A stretch of 64,000 bases of DNA from Streptomyces rishiriensis (GTDB taxonomy: Bacteria > Actinomycetota > Actinomycetes > Streptomycetales > Streptomycetaceae), in assembly GCF_003112535.1 (NCBI RefSeq), contig NZ_BEWA01000002.1, positions 558,001 to 622,000 of the forward strand, written 5' to 3'. Positions within the stretch are counted from its first letter, which is position 1; each line of letters starts with the position of its first letter. A model generated the notes under the pieces. It did not search any database. It was not told where the DNA came from and worked only from the letters and a program-made list of their open reading frames with translations. Positions 54,711 through 63,934 of this stretch are shown in pieces. Made by a program: the position numbers and the translations under genes.

Positions 54711-55871
54711 TCAGGCGTGCGGGCCGGCGTCGTCCGTGTCGTCGTCGAACACCGGGGCGCAGGCGGGCGGGTCGGCCGCGGACAGGGTGCGGCACATCGT
54801 GTCGGCGAGGCGGCCGTACGCCTCGGTCAGCGCGTGCACCGCGTCCAGGGCGCGCTCACGGCGGATCAGCCAGAAGGTGAAGGCCAGGGTCGAGATGTCG
54901 GCGCTGAGCGGACGCAGGCCGAGGTCCGGTTCGCTCCAGATCAGCACCGCGCCCGTGGCGCCGTCCAGGACGAGGCTGGTGTCCGCCGTCAGGCCGCCCA
55001 GTCGGATCAGCCGGCCGGCGCCGGCCGGGAGCCGCTGTTCCGTCAGGACGTCGCCATGGCCGTCGGCGCCGTACTCGGCGAGGGTCCGCAGGGGTGCGTC
55101 CGTCTCCAGCGAGAACCGGACGACCTTCTCCGGCAGGCCCCGCTCGCGCAGGAAACGGCGGGTGGGGGCGTGGGTGAGCGCGCGGGGGCAGTCGACGTCC
55201 TCGAAGCGGACGACCGCGCCGGAGCCGAACTCCTCGCCCAGGAAACGGGCCGGCAGGTCCAGCGCCAGGCCGGACGCGGTGCACGGGCCGGACGCCGGAG
55301 CCAGCGGGCGGATCACCGCGGCCAGTTGCCAGAAGAGGGCGGACGCGCCCGTGGAGCCGAGCCCGCCGGATCCCGGGTTCGAGCGCTGCGCGCGTTCCCT
55401 GTCGGCCGCGCCCGTCTCGAACGCCGTCAGCAGTCTCCGCCTGGCCTCCGCCACCGCCTTCGGGCCGAGCCGGCCCGCGTAGGAGACGAACTGGCCGCGC
55501 AGAGCCGCCAGTTCGTCCACCGCCGTCGCCAGGCGTGCCAGCGTGTCCAGGGAGGGCGCGAGCGGGCGGGCGGCCATCAGGCCGGGATGGTCGTGCAGGA
55601 AGTACGTGGCCGGGATCTCGCCGCTCACCCCGTCGAGCAGGACGGTCGAACGGCCCTCGGGGGCGCCGGCACGCGGGCCGTCCCCGCGCCGGCGGTCGGT
55701 GTGCGGCGCGCGGAAAATCGACAGGCCGCCGTGTTCCGGGAGTTCGGGCAGGCCGAGGCGGGTCGGCCGGTGGCGCGTCGGTACGTGTGCGGTGTACGGG
55801 TTCAGCTCGTCCTCGGTGAAGATGATCGTCGGTGTGGTCGTCGTGGCGGTGGTGGTCCTGGTCGTGCCCAT
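54711..55871 (-). CDS. SUKH-4-like immunity protein
   Basis: A 386-residue protein just outside attR. After a Thr-rich head, the C-terminal half reads like the SUKH-4 fold: FLRERGLPEKVVRFSLETD, GHGDVLTEQRLPAGAGRL, DGATGAVLIWSEPD and STLAFTFWLIRRERALDAV. SUKH proteins neutralise secreted nuclease toxins or regulate enzymes in Streptomyces. The N-terminal 200 residues are less clear. No toxin gene is adjacent. Confidence 0.78.
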   Translation of the reverse strand: MGTTRTTTATTTTPTIIFTEDELNPYTAHVPTRHRPTRLGLPELPEHGGLSIFRAPHTDRRRGDGPRAGAPEGRSTVLLDGVSGEIPATYFLHDHPGLMAARPLAPSLDTLARLATAVDELAALRGQFVSYAGRLGPKAVAEARRRLLTAFETGAADRERAQRSNPGSGGLGSTGASALFWQLAAVIRPLAPASGPCTASGLALDLPARFLGEEFGSGAVVRFEDVDCPRALTHAPTRRFLRERGLPEKVVRFSLETDAPLRTLAEYGADGHGDVLTEQRLPAGAGRLIRLGGLTADTSLVLDGATGAVLIWSEPDLGLRPLSADISTLAFTFWLIRRERALDAVHALTEAYGRLADTMCRTLSAADPPACAPVFDDDTDDAGPHA

Positions 55872-56076
55872 CGGTCCCCCGTGCGGAAAGTTGCGTGCGC
55901 CGTCCCACTGCTCCGCAGCCTATGCGGACCCACTGACAACGGCTGTGACCGGCGACAGCACCCAGCACCCAGCCCTCAGCCCGCCGACAGCACCCGGCCC
56001 TGAGTCCGCCCGAACGCCGGTCCCGCACTGACAGACGTCGGGACGGCCCCGCGCGTTCCCCCGCTCAGGCGAACCG

Positions 56077-56167
56077 AGGTGAACTCGAGCGCACGGAGGT
56101 GAACTCGGGCGCACTGAAGGTGAACTCGAGCGCACTGAGGTGAACTCGGCGCACTCAGGTGAAGTAG
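56077..56167. repeat. Tandem repeats of about 20 bp, AGGTGAACTCGAGCGCACTG
   Basis: About 4.5 copies begin at 56077, 56097, 56118, 56138 and 56157. They fill the gap before the small membrane-peptide gene end and include its stop. No function is evident. Confidence 0.75.
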
Positions 56168-56286
56168 ACGCCGCCCAGGACCACGGCCACCGCCGCCGCC
56201 ACGAAGAGCAGGATCCAGGCCAGCAGTTTGCCGATGGCCGGCGGGGGCTCGTAGCGCTGTCCGGGGTCCGGATCCGGCTCGCTCAT
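56155..56286 (-). CDS. 43-residue membrane peptide of the Mo-hydroxylase operon
   Basis: ATG 56286 overlaps the stop of the Mo subunit gene (ATGA), so it is translationally coupled to it. The product is 43 residues: a charged head MSEPDPDPGQRYEPPPAIGK then one helix LLAWILLFVAAAVAVVLGG. Its length, membrane helix and coupling support a real gene. It may tether or assemble the hydroxylase at the membrane. Confidence 0.75.
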   Translation of the reverse strand: MSEPDPDPGQRYEPPPAIGKLLAWILLFVAAAVAVVLGGVYFT

Positions 56287-58592
56287 CGGTCCGTCACCAC
56301 GGCCGCCTGCGGCCTTATCGGCAGCCGGTTCACCGGACGGCCCGTAGCGGCGCGCACGGCGGAGGCGATCGCCGCGGGCGAGGTCACCACCGGGACCGCG
56401 CTGGCCGCCTTCGCCCCGAACGGCGCGACCACGTCCCGCTCCTCGACCAGCTTGACGATCCGGATGTCCGGGGCGTCCAGGGCCGTGGGCAGCGCGTAGC
56501 CGGTGAGGTCGGGGTGCCGGATCAGGCCGCGCGGGGTGCGCAGGTTCTCCGTGAGCGCGATGCCCACGCCCTGGGTCACGCCCGCCTCGATGCGCGCGGT
56601 GAGCTGCGCCGGGTTCAGGATCCGGCCGACGTCCTGGGCGACCGCCAGTTCGACGACCCGCACCGAGCCCAGCTCGATGTCGACGTCGACGACCGCGCGG
56701 ATCGCGCAGAAGGCGAGGCCGACGAAGGCGTCGCCCTGGCCGGCCGCGTCCAGGGGCTCGGTGGGGTGCGGGCGGCACTGCGCCGTCGCCCACAGCTCCT
56801 TGCCCCGCATCTCCTCCGTGACGGTCGTCGACAGGACGCCGTCGTAGGAGGTGATCTTGCCGTCGGTGATCTGCAGCAGTTCCGTGGACATGCCGAACTT
56901 GTGCGCCAGGGGCTGCAGGAGCTGGGTGCGGACCATCTTGGCCGCGCGTTCCACCGCGCCGCCGGAGACCCAGGTGTGGCGGCCCCGGCAGCCGGGGCCC
57001 GCGGGGGGCTGGTCGGTGTCCACGGGCGCCACGTGCACCTCGTCGACGCCGAGCGTCTCCTGGACGATCTGGCGGGCCAGCGTCGTGAAGCCCTGGCCGG
57101 TCTCCACCGCCGCGCACAGGACCGTCGCGACGCCGTCCTGGACCTTCACGGTCGCCGTGGAGACCTCGTCCGTGCCCTCCGCGCCCAGCATGTGCACCAT
57201 GCCGAGGCCGTAGCCGACGCCCCGGCGGACCGCGCCCGGTTCGCCCGCGCCCTCGGGGCCGCCGGGCAGCAGCCAGTCCTCCTCCGGCGTGTCCTTGGGG
57301 AGCGCCGGGAGGGGGAACTCCTGGACGGCCTGGAGGAGTTCGGCGACGGGCGCCGGGCAGGTCACCGTCTGGCCGGTCGGCAGGACGTCGCCGGTCGCCA
57401 TGACGTTGCGCAGCCGCAGCTCCGCCGGGTCGACGCCGAGCTTCTTCGCCAGCTTGTCCATCTGCGCCTCGTAGGCGGCGCAGACCTGCATCGCGCCCTC
57501 GCCGCGCACATGGCCCGACGGCGGGTTGTTCGTGCGCACCGCCCAGCCCTCGATGAAGGCGTTCGGGACGACGTAGGGGCCGCAGGCGAAGGACACGGCG
57601 GCGGCCAGGGCCTCGGCGGAGGTGTCGGCGTAGGCGCCCGCGTCCAGCAGGATCTGCGCCTCGACCTTCACCAGCCGTCCCTCGGCGTCGGCGTGGTGGC
57701 GGTAGCGCAGGAGTGTGGGGTGCCGGTGGGCGTGGCCGAGGAAGGACTCCTCGCGGGTGGCCGTGAGCTTCACCGGGCAGCCGGTCTTCAGGGCGAGCAG
57801 CCCGAGCGGGAGCTGGAAGCCCTGGTCCTCGCGGTCGGCGGTGGCGCCGGGCACGCCGGTGACGACGATCTTCACCCGTTCGGGTTCGAGGCCGTAGCAG
57901 GCGGCGGCGGTGTCCCGGTCGGTGTGCGGGTCGGTGGAGGCCAGGTAGAGCTCCACGCCGCCGTCGGGACGGGGCACGGCGAGGCCGGCCTCGGCGCCGA
58001 TCGGGGCGGGGTCGGCGCGGCCGATGCGGTACTGGCCCTCCACGACGATCTCGCCCATCGCGGCCGGGTCGCCGTGGTGCAGCGGGATGTGCCGGATCAG
58101 GTTGCCGTCGGGGTGCAGGGGCTCGGCCTCGAAGGCCTGCTCGGGGTCGATCACCGGGTCGAGCACCTCGTACTCGACGATGACGGCCGCGGCGGCCATC
58201 CGCGCGGTGTCCGGGTGGTCGGCGGCGACGGCCGCGATGGGCTCGCCGTGGTGGCGTACGACGTCGGAGGCGAAGACCGGCCGGTCGGCCGTGCCGCGGC
58301 CGTGCAGGGCGCGACCGGGGACGTCCTCGTGGGTGACGACGGCCCGTACGCCGGGCATCTCCCGCGCGTGGGACGTGTCGACGGACAGGATGCGCGCGTG
58401 CGGGTGCGGTGAGCGCAGCACGGCCGCCCACAGCAGGCCCTCGGCCCACAGGTCGGCCGCGTACGGGAAGGTGCCCTCGGTCTTCGCGCGGGCGTCGGCG
58501 GGCTGCAGGGAGGCGCCGATGCCGTGCGGGATCGCCTCGGGGGGCGGAGCGGCCTCCACGGGGCTCGTCGCGACGACTGCTTCGTGGCTCAC
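56283..58592 (-). CDS. Xanthine dehydrogenase-family molybdopterin-binding subunit
   Basis: A 769-residue Mo subunit with the aldehyde oxidase/xanthine dehydrogenase domains: VLRSPHPHARILSVDTSHA, VRGEGAMQVCAAYEAQMDKLA, and TGQGFTTLARQIVQETLG. Near the end, where catalytic enzymes have GVGEPP, this protein reads GAKAASAVPVVTSPAA, so the catalytic Glu appears missing. Substrate is not known; purines are only one option. It ends an operon of three overlapping genes plus the 43-residue gene. Confidence 0.88.
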   Translation of the reverse strand: MSHEAVVATSPVEAAPPPEAIPHGIGASLQPADARAKTEGTFPYAADLWAEGLLWAAVLRSPHPHARILSVDTSHAREMPGVRAVVTHEDVPGRALHGRGTADRPVFASDVVRHHGEPIAAVAADHPDTARMAAAAVIVEYEVLDPVIDPEQAFEAEPLHPDGNLIRHIPLHHGDPAAMGEIVVEGQYRIGRADPAPIGAEAGLAVPRPDGGVELYLASTDPHTDRDTAAACYGLEPERVKIVVTGVPGATADREDQGFQLPLGLLALKTGCPVKLTATREESFLGHAHRHPTLLRYRHHADAEGRLVKVEAQILLDAGAYADTSAEALAAAVSFACGPYVVPNAFIEGWAVRTNNPPSGHVRGEGAMQVCAAYEAQMDKLAKKLGVDPAELRLRNVMATGDVLPTGQTVTCPAPVAELLQAVQEFPLPALPKDTPEEDWLLPGGPEGAGEPGAVRRGVGYGLGMVHMLGAEGTDEVSTATVKVQDGVATVLCAAVETGQGFTTLARQIVQETLGVDEVHVAPVDTDQPPAGPGCRGRHTWVSGGAVERAAKMVRTQLLQPLAHKFGMSTELLQITDGKITSYDGVLSTTVTEEMRGKELWATAQCRPHPTEPLDAAGQGDAFVGLAFCAIRAVVDVDIELGSVRVVELAVAQDVGRILNPAQLTARIEAGVTQGVGIALTENLRTPRGLIRHPDLTGYALPTALDAPDIRIVKLVEERDVVAPFGAKAASAVPVVTSPAAIASAVRAATGRPVNRLPIRPQAAVVTDR

Positions 58593-60382
58593 GCCTGGCC
58601 TCCGTCCTGGCCCTGCCCGTATGCGGGGTCGTGCGGGTGGGGCTGCGCCGGGTTCTCGAAGGCCGACACGTGGACGCCGCCCCCGCCCGGGCCCGCCTGG
58701 TGGGGGATGCGGGCCTCGTCGCCGTCCGTCTCAGCGTCCGCGGCGGCGTGCGCCTCGCGTTCGGCCACGACGTCCTGGACGGCCCGCAGGACGCCCCGGT
58801 ATCCCGAGCAGCGGCACAGGTTGCCGCACAGGGCCTGGCGGGCCTCCAGCTCGGTGGGCGCCGGGTTGCCCTCCAGGAGGTCGTGGACGGTCATCGCCAT
58901 GCCCGGCACGCAGAAGCCGCACTGCACCGCCCCGCAGCGGGCGAGCGCGCGCTGCACGTCGGAGGGCTGTCCGTCGACGGCGAGGCCCTCGACGGTGCGG
59001 ATCTCGCTGCCGGCGGTGGTGACGGCCGGGACCAGGCAGGAGGCGACGAGCCGGCCGTCCACCTGGACGTTGCAGGCTCCGCACTCGCCCTGCGAGCAGC
59101 CGTCCTTGGCGCCGGCGAGGCCGAGGCGCTCGCGCAGGACGTAGAGCAGCGACTCGCCGATCCAGGCGTCGGCGACGGGCCGGTCGGAGCCGTTGACGCG
59201 CAGCACGTAGGCGGCGAGGGGGTGTTCCTCGTGGAACGGCGGCGGGGCGTCGTCGGGTGCCTCGGCTGCGGCGGCGGCCGCCGGGGTCTGCTGTGCCTGC
59301 GGGTCCGCCTCGGGGGCCGTGTCGGGCTCGGGGACGGTCCCGGGTTCGCCCGGGGCGCCGTCGGGAGCCGGGGCGTCCTCGGGGGCGTCCGCCGGGGCGT
59401 GGGCGTCCGCGGGGACGGCGGCGGCCTCCGGGGCGGGCTCGGCGGGGCCGCGGGAGGCCTCGGCGGGCGCGTGGACGGCCCGCTGGGCGTGGCCGGGGTC
59501 CCGGGCGGGCTCGGCGCTCTCCTCGGCCCCGGCGGCCCGCCGGGCGGCCTCCGCCGAGCCGTCCGGGGCCACCGTGTACGCCTCGGGGGAGATCTCCGGG
59601 GCGTACGTCCCGGAGGCGTGCGGCTCGGTGTGCTCGGGGGCGGCACGGCGGTCGCGTTCCGCTGCCGCGGGGTCGTGCGGCGTGTGTGCGGCGCTGCCGT
59701 GCGGGGGCGTGTGCTCCTGCGCGTGGCCGAACGGGGGCTGGTCCGCGGGCTGCCGGCCGGCTTCGTCGGGGTGCGGCCCCCAGGGCCCGTCCGCCGGGTC
59801 GGGCGCGCCCGTCGCCCAAGGGGCGGCCGCGCCGCCGGGCAGGGTGGCGGGGGGCGTGCCGCCCCACTGCTCGACCAGGGACGACGTGGTGAACTCGCCG
59901 GACTCGTCGGGCAGGTCGCCGCCCGCGACGGGGATCGACCACTGGCCGGTCACGTCGTGGCCGGAGGCGTGCGGGGAGTGCGGTGCGCCGGGGGGCGCCG
60001 AGGGGTCGTTGAAGGTCCACTGCCCGGTCGCGCCCGGGTGGTACGCGAACCGGTCGTCGCCGACCGTCTGCGGAGTGCCCTGCGGAGCGGGCCAGTCGCC
60101 GGCGCCGGCCGGGGCGGCCCAGGTCGCGGAGGGGTCCTCGGGGGGCGCGACCGCTATCTGCGGCGGCACGTACCCGTGGCCCGGCGCGGCGAGCGGGCTG
60201 TCGCCGCGGGCGGCCAGGAAGGCGTCGATGCCGCCCTCGGGGAGCTTGACGAAGGCGGTCGCGCCGTCGTCGTAGTCCCCCTGGGGCAGCGGGTCCCAGC
60301 GGCTGCCGCCCTGCGGCGCGCCCTGGTCCTGCCCGTTGTCCTGTCCGTGTCCGTGTCCGGGTCCGTGCTGGTCGTCGGTCAC
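58589..60382 (-). CDS. [2Fe-2S] subunit of Mo-hydroxylase with a long N-terminal extension
   Basis: GTG 60382 overlaps the FAD gene stop (GTGA) and gives 597 residues. Residues 1-388 are a Pro/Ala/Glu/His-rich low-complexity region; the normal subunit, about 170 residues, begins near 389. Both clusters are present: GCSQGECGACNVQVDG with its Cys in SCLVP, and RCGAVQCGFCVPGM with CGNLCRCSGY. It carries electrons from the Mo site to FAD. Its stop overlaps the Mo gene start. Confidence 0.88.
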   Translation of the reverse strand: MTDDQHGPGHGHGQDNGQDQGAPQGGSRWDPLPQGDYDDGATAFVKLPEGGIDAFLAARGDSPLAAPGHGYVPPQIAVAPPEDPSATWAAPAGAGDWPAPQGTPQTVGDDRFAYHPGATGQWTFNDPSAPPGAPHSPHASGHDVTGQWSIPVAGGDLPDESGEFTTSSLVEQWGGTPPATLPGGAAAPWATGAPDPADGPWGPHPDEAGRQPADQPPFGHAQEHTPPHGSAAHTPHDPAAAERDRRAAPEHTEPHASGTYAPEISPEAYTVAPDGSAEAARRAAGAEESAEPARDPGHAQRAVHAPAEASRGPAEPAPEAAAVPADAHAPADAPEDAPAPDGAPGEPGTVPEPDTAPEADPQAQQTPAAAAAAEAPDDAPPPFHEEHPLAAYVLRVNGSDRPVADAWIGESLLYVLRERLGLAGAKDGCSQGECGACNVQVDGRLVASCLVPAVTTAGSEIRTVEGLAVDGQPSDVQRALARCGAVQCGFCVPGMAMTVHDLLEGNPAPTELEARQALCGNLCRCSGYRGVLRAVQDVVAEREAHAAADAETDGDEARIPHQAGPGGGGVHVSAFENPAQPHPHDPAYGQGQDGGQA

Positions 60383-61272
60383 GACAGCGCCCTCCCCAGT
60401 GCTCGTCGGGCCAGCGCGGCGACGGTGCGCCGCAAGTGCAGTACGGCGGGCGGAAGTTCGGGTACGGAGCCGTCCACGCCCGGCGTCGGGTCGGGGATGC
60501 AGGCGGCGGCCACGTACTCCCCGAAGGCGGTCAGCGCCTCCGGGACGATGGCACGGCCGTTGTCCCAGTCGATCAGCCGGGCGACCCACTGCTCGGCCTC
60601 CAGCGGGCGCAGCGGCATCGGCGCTATGGCGCCGACGGCGCATCTGACGCCGCGCCGGGCGGGGTCGAGGACCAGCGCCACGGAGGCCACCGCGCGGCCC
60701 GGACCGGTGCGTCCGGTGGCCTTGAGGAAGACCTGCGGGGCGTGCAGCAGCGGCACGCGCACGTACCCGATGAGTTCGCCGCCGCGCAGCATGTCCATGC
60801 CGGCCAGCAGGTGCGACACCGGGATCTCCCGGCGGGCTCCGCCCGGGCCCGCGATGACCAGGGTCGCTTCCAGCGCGGCCAGCACCGGCAGCGCGTCGCC
60901 CGTGGGCGCGGCCGAGGCGATGTTGCCGCCCAGGGTGCCCGCGTTGCGGATCTGCGGCGGTCCCGCGGCGCGCGCCGCGGCGGCGAGCGCCGGGATGAGG
61001 GCGGCGAAGTCGGGACGGCCCATGCGGGCGTGCGTCAGTCCGGCGCCGAGCAGTGCGTGGCCGTCCTGGTACTGCCAGCCGCGGATCTCGCTGATCCGGC
61101 CGAGGCCGACCAGTCCGGTGGGCCTGAGCTGCCCGGAGTTGACGGCGGCCATGAGGTCGGTGCCGCCGGCCACCGGCACGGCGGCGGGCATGGCGGCCAG
61201 CGCCGCCACGGCCTCGTCCAGTGTCGTGGGCAGCGTGACGGCCTGCGCCGCCTGCGGTGCGTGCGTGCTCAA
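60379..61272 (-). CDS. FAD-binding subunit of Mo-hydroxylase
   Basis: TTG 61272 follows GGAAGGGG-N9, so I use it; the product is 297 residues (LSTHAPQAAQAVTLPTTLDE). FAD motifs are PVAGGTDLMAAVNSG, IRNAGTLGGNIASAAPTGDALPVLAALEA and the C-terminal CO_deh_flav_C-type helices. It is the first gene of the operon. The 245 bases before it hold no gene. Confidence 0.9.
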   Translation of the reverse strand: MSTHAPQAAQAVTLPTTLDEAVAALAAMPAAVPVAGGTDLMAAVNSGQLRPTGLVGLGRISEIRGWQYQDGHALLGAGLTHARMGRPDFAALIPALAAAARAAGPPQIRNAGTLGGNIASAAPTGDALPVLAALEATLVIAGPGGARREIPVSHLLAGMDMLRGGELIGYVRVPLLHAPQVFLKATGRTGPGRAVASVALVLDPARRGVRCAVGAIAPMPLRPLEAEQWVARLIDWDNGRAIVPEALTAFGEYVAAACIPDPTPGVDGSVPELPPAVLHLRRTVAALARRALGRALS

Positions 61273-61518
61273 AACCGGCTGCCCCTTCCCGCTGCCCCAC
61301 CTGGTCCCACCTGTGTTGCCGTACGGTACGTGCTGACAGGGCGGGCGTGGCAACTCTGGCACATCTTCGCCACACCAGAACGCGGGGGTCCGCCAGGAGG
61401 CATTCGCCCACGTCATCCGAGACATAATCCGTTTTCGGACGGCATCGCCGGTGTGCGCGAATTGCCACTCTTCGGTGACCCTGACGGGGTTTTTCCCTAC
61501 GCCTCACGATGGACGCCG

Positions 61519-63147
61519 TCACCGGTTCGGGGGCGGGCCGTCGATCGGACGCCCGAGGACGCCGGGCCGCCGCTGCCACGGCCGGGGCCCGGACGGCGGA
61601 CGGTAGCCGACGCCCAGGGCGTCGAGCCGCCGGTAGTGGGCCTCCATCCGCCGCTCGAAGCCGGCGAAGTCGCGCTCCGCCGGCGCGGGCAGGCCGCTCC
61701 AGGCGACCTCCGCGAACGCGGCGAGCCGGGGGAACGCCTGGTAGTCCACGCGCGTGTGGTCCTCCATCGCCTCGGTCCACAGGTTGGCCTGGGCGCCCAG
61801 CACGTGCCGCGCCTCCTCGGGCGTCAGCTCCGGTGGAACCGGCTCGAACCGGTAGACGTCCTCCAGGGTGCGCACGTAGCCGATCGGCACGGGCTCGTCC
61901 GGGCCGTCGTGCTGGCGATGGTCGAGGTACACCTGCTGTTCGGGGCACATCACGACGTCGTGTCCGGCCCGGGCGGCGGCGATCCCGCCGGCGTAGCCCC
62001 GCCAGGACGACACGGTCGCGCCCGGCGCGAGGCCGCCCTCCAGGATCTCGTCCCAGCCGATGAGCCGGCGCCCGCGCGCGGAGAGCCACCGGTCGAAGTG
62101 GCCGATGAACCAGGACTGCAGGCCGTCCTCGTCGGCGAGCCCGAGTTCCCTGATGCGCGCCTGTGCGGCCGGCGAGGCGCGCCACTCGTCCTTGAGGCAC
62201 TCGTCGCCCCCCACGTGGACGAACTCCGACGGAAACAGCTCCAGCACCTCCTCGAACACCCCCTCGTAGAAGCGCAGGGTGTCCTCGGCGGGGGCCAGGA
62301 CATGGGGGCTGATCCCCCACGTGTCCCACACGGAGAGAGCGCCGCGTTCCTCTCCGGAGGCGGAGGCGACGTCGGTGTTGCCGAGTTCCGGATAGGCGGC
62401 GATGGCGGCCTGCGAGTGGCCGGGCACGTCGATTTCCGGGACGACGGCGATATGCCGTTCGGCGGCGTACGCGACGATCTCCCGGATGTCGTCCTGGGTG
62501 TAGAAGCCGCCGTGCGGCTTCTCGTCCCACAGGGGCGAGGCACGATGGCCGAATTTCGTGCGCGTCCGCCAGGACCCGATCCCGGTCAGCCGCGGATGCC
62601 TCCTGATCTCCACGCGCCAGCCCTGGTCGTCCGTCAGATGGAAGTGGAAGACGTTGAGTTTGTGCGCGGCCATCAGGTCCAGATAGCGCAGGACGCCTTC
62701 CTTGGGCATGAAGTGCCGGGCCACGTCGAGCATGAGACCGCGCCAGCGGAAACGTGGGGCGTCCTCGACGGTGATCTCCGGCAGGTCCCAGTGCCGGCCG
62801 GGGCGCAGCGGGGCCCGGCGAAAGGCGTCGGGGCCGAGGAGTTGCCGCAGGGTCTGCGCCCCCCAGAAGACGCCGGCCGCGCTGCCGCCCGCGATCACCT
62901 GGTCGGGGCCGCCGAGGGCCAGCCGGTAGCCCTCGGGGGGCAGCGTGGGGTCGACGGCCAGCCTGATGCGCGGCTCGCCGTCGCCGGGCCCGGCGAGGGG
63001 AAGGCCGGTCGCCGCGCCGACCGTCGCCCGCAGCCAGCGCGCGACGCCCTCGGTGCCGGGGCCCGCCTCCAGCCGGGTCTGCGCGTCCAGGCGGCCGTGG
63101 CCGCGGGGGTCCCGGGTGATGCTCCGGGGCGCCGGAATGAGATCCAT
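61519..63147 (-). CDS. Beta-N-acetylhexosaminidase, GH20
   Basis: GGGAG lies five bases before ATG 63147, so I use it rather than ATG 63150; the product is 542 residues. An N-terminal GH20b domain precedes the barrel with FHFHLTDDQGWRVEI, EIDVPGHSQAA and the catalytic Asp-Glu in FVHVGGDECLKDEW. No signal peptide is visible, so the enzyme is probably cytoplasmic or leaderless. It releases GlcNAc from chitobiose-type sugars, linking it to the nag genes in this window. No dre-like site is seen at it. Confidence 0.93.
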   Translation of the reverse strand: MDLIPAPRSITRDPRGHGRLDAQTRLEAGPGTEGVARWLRATVGAATGLPLAGPGDGEPRIRLAVDPTLPPEGYRLALGGPDQVIAGGSAAGVFWGAQTLRQLLGPDAFRRAPLRPGRHWDLPEITVEDAPRFRWRGLMLDVARHFMPKEGVLRYLDLMAAHKLNVFHFHLTDDQGWRVEIRRHPRLTGIGSWRTRTKFGHRASPLWDEKPHGGFYTQDDIREIVAYAAERHIAVVPEIDVPGHSQAAIAAYPELGNTDVASASGEERGALSVWDTWGISPHVLAPAEDTLRFYEGVFEEVLELFPSEFVHVGGDECLKDEWRASPAAQARIRELGLADEDGLQSWFIGHFDRWLSARGRRLIGWDEILEGGLAPGATVSSWRGYAGGIAAARAGHDVVMCPEQQVYLDHRQHDGPDEPVPIGYVRTLEDVYRFEPVPPELTPEEARHVLGAQANLWTEAMEDHTRVDYQAFPRLAAFAEVAWSGLPAPAERDFAGFERRMEAHYRRLDALGVGYRPPSGPRPWQRRPGVLGRPIDGPPPNR

Positions 63148-63162
63148 CATCACTCCCTGACC

Positions 63163-63192
63163 GCGACGGCCGGTCCGCGGACCGGCCGTCGC
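63163..63192. promoter_or_regulatory. 30-bp perfect palindrome before the GH20 gene
   Basis: Bases 63163-63192 equal their own reverse complement (GCGACGGCCGGTCCG and its complement), ending 16 bases from the GH20 start. It could be an operator or a leader hairpin. The 400 bases between it and the next gene hold only purine-rich low-complexity sequence. Confidence 0.6.
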
Positions 63193-63537
63193 TGTGCGAG
63201 TACGAAGAAACCGGAACCGCAATAGCCGTGACGGTGCGACCCGCCCCCGGAAGAAAGCGCGTACGCCTGGTTCCGGGGCGTTGCGCGGCCTCCGCGGGGC
63301 CTGCCGAAGCCGATCCCGCGAGGCTGCGGAACCGCTTTCCCGAGCCATTGCGGCACGCACGCCGAAAACCGCCGAGAAGGCGCCGCGAGGCCTGCGGAAC
63401 ATGATCGGCGAGGCGGCCCGGAAGGGGAAGCGGAAGGAGAGGAGGAAGGAGAACCGGAACGGGAACCGGAATACCTCGCGGCGGTCGCCGAGGGGGAATC
63501 GCGGACGCCGACGCGTCCCGCGCGAGGGCGAACACGC

Positions 63538-63582
63538 CGAAGGCCCCCGAACGCGCCGGAGCGCGCCCCGAGGGCCTCAGGG
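63538..63582 (-). terminator. Imperfect hairpin after the DUF3039 gene
   Basis: AAGGCCCCCG and GGGGCGCGCTCCGGCGCG-type text pair imperfectly about 15 bases after the stop at 63594. The outer arms AGGCCC and GGGCCT match; the middle has bulges. Confidence 0.5.
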
Positions 63583-63593
63583 AAGTGAGCGGG

Positions 63594-63893
63594 CTACTTC
63601 TTGTCGCCGCCCTTGCCCTTGTCGTCGCCGCCGCCCGCCATGGACTCGAAGATCTCCTTGCACATGGGGCACACGGGGTACTTCTTCGGGTCGCGGCCGG
63701 GCACCCAGACCTTGCCGCACAGCGCCACGACGGGCGTCCCGTCGAGGGCGCTCGCCATGATCTTGTCCTTCTGGACGTAGTGGGCGAAGCGCTCGTGGTC
63801 CCCGTCGCCGTGCGACACCTGCGGCGTCGGCTCCACGAGGGTCCCCGTCCCAGTGCCTCGCTGGGGCTGGGTCTCAGGCTCAAGAGTGCTCAT
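63594..63893 (-). CDS. DUF3039 family protein
   Basis: A 99-residue protein, with HERFAHYVQKDKIMASALDGTPVVALCGKVWVPGRDPKKYPVCPMCK, seen here in pieces: the core runs from residue 33 to 79 and has the Cys-x2-Cys pair CPMC and CGKVW. The C-terminus is a Gly/Lys-rich tail. The family is small and widespread in actinobacteria; function unknown. Confidence 0.88.
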   Translation of the reverse strand: MSTLEPETQPQRGTGTGTLVEPTPQVSHGDGDHERFAHYVQKDKIMASALDGTPVVALCGKVWVPGRDPKKYPVCPMCKEIFESMAGGGDDKGKGGDKK

Positions 63894-63934
63894 GGCGCCA
63901 AGCGTACTGAAGCCGGGCGGGGATGCTCACGCAC

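Noticed and set aside
56077..56167. A CRISPR-like array
   Set aside because: Units are directly adjacent with no spacers; they are simple tandem repeats.
58589..63883. A 1764-residue minus-strand frame
   Set aside because: Only its last 598 codons are the real [2Fe-2S] gene; the rest crosses the FAD and GH20 genes in the wrong frame.
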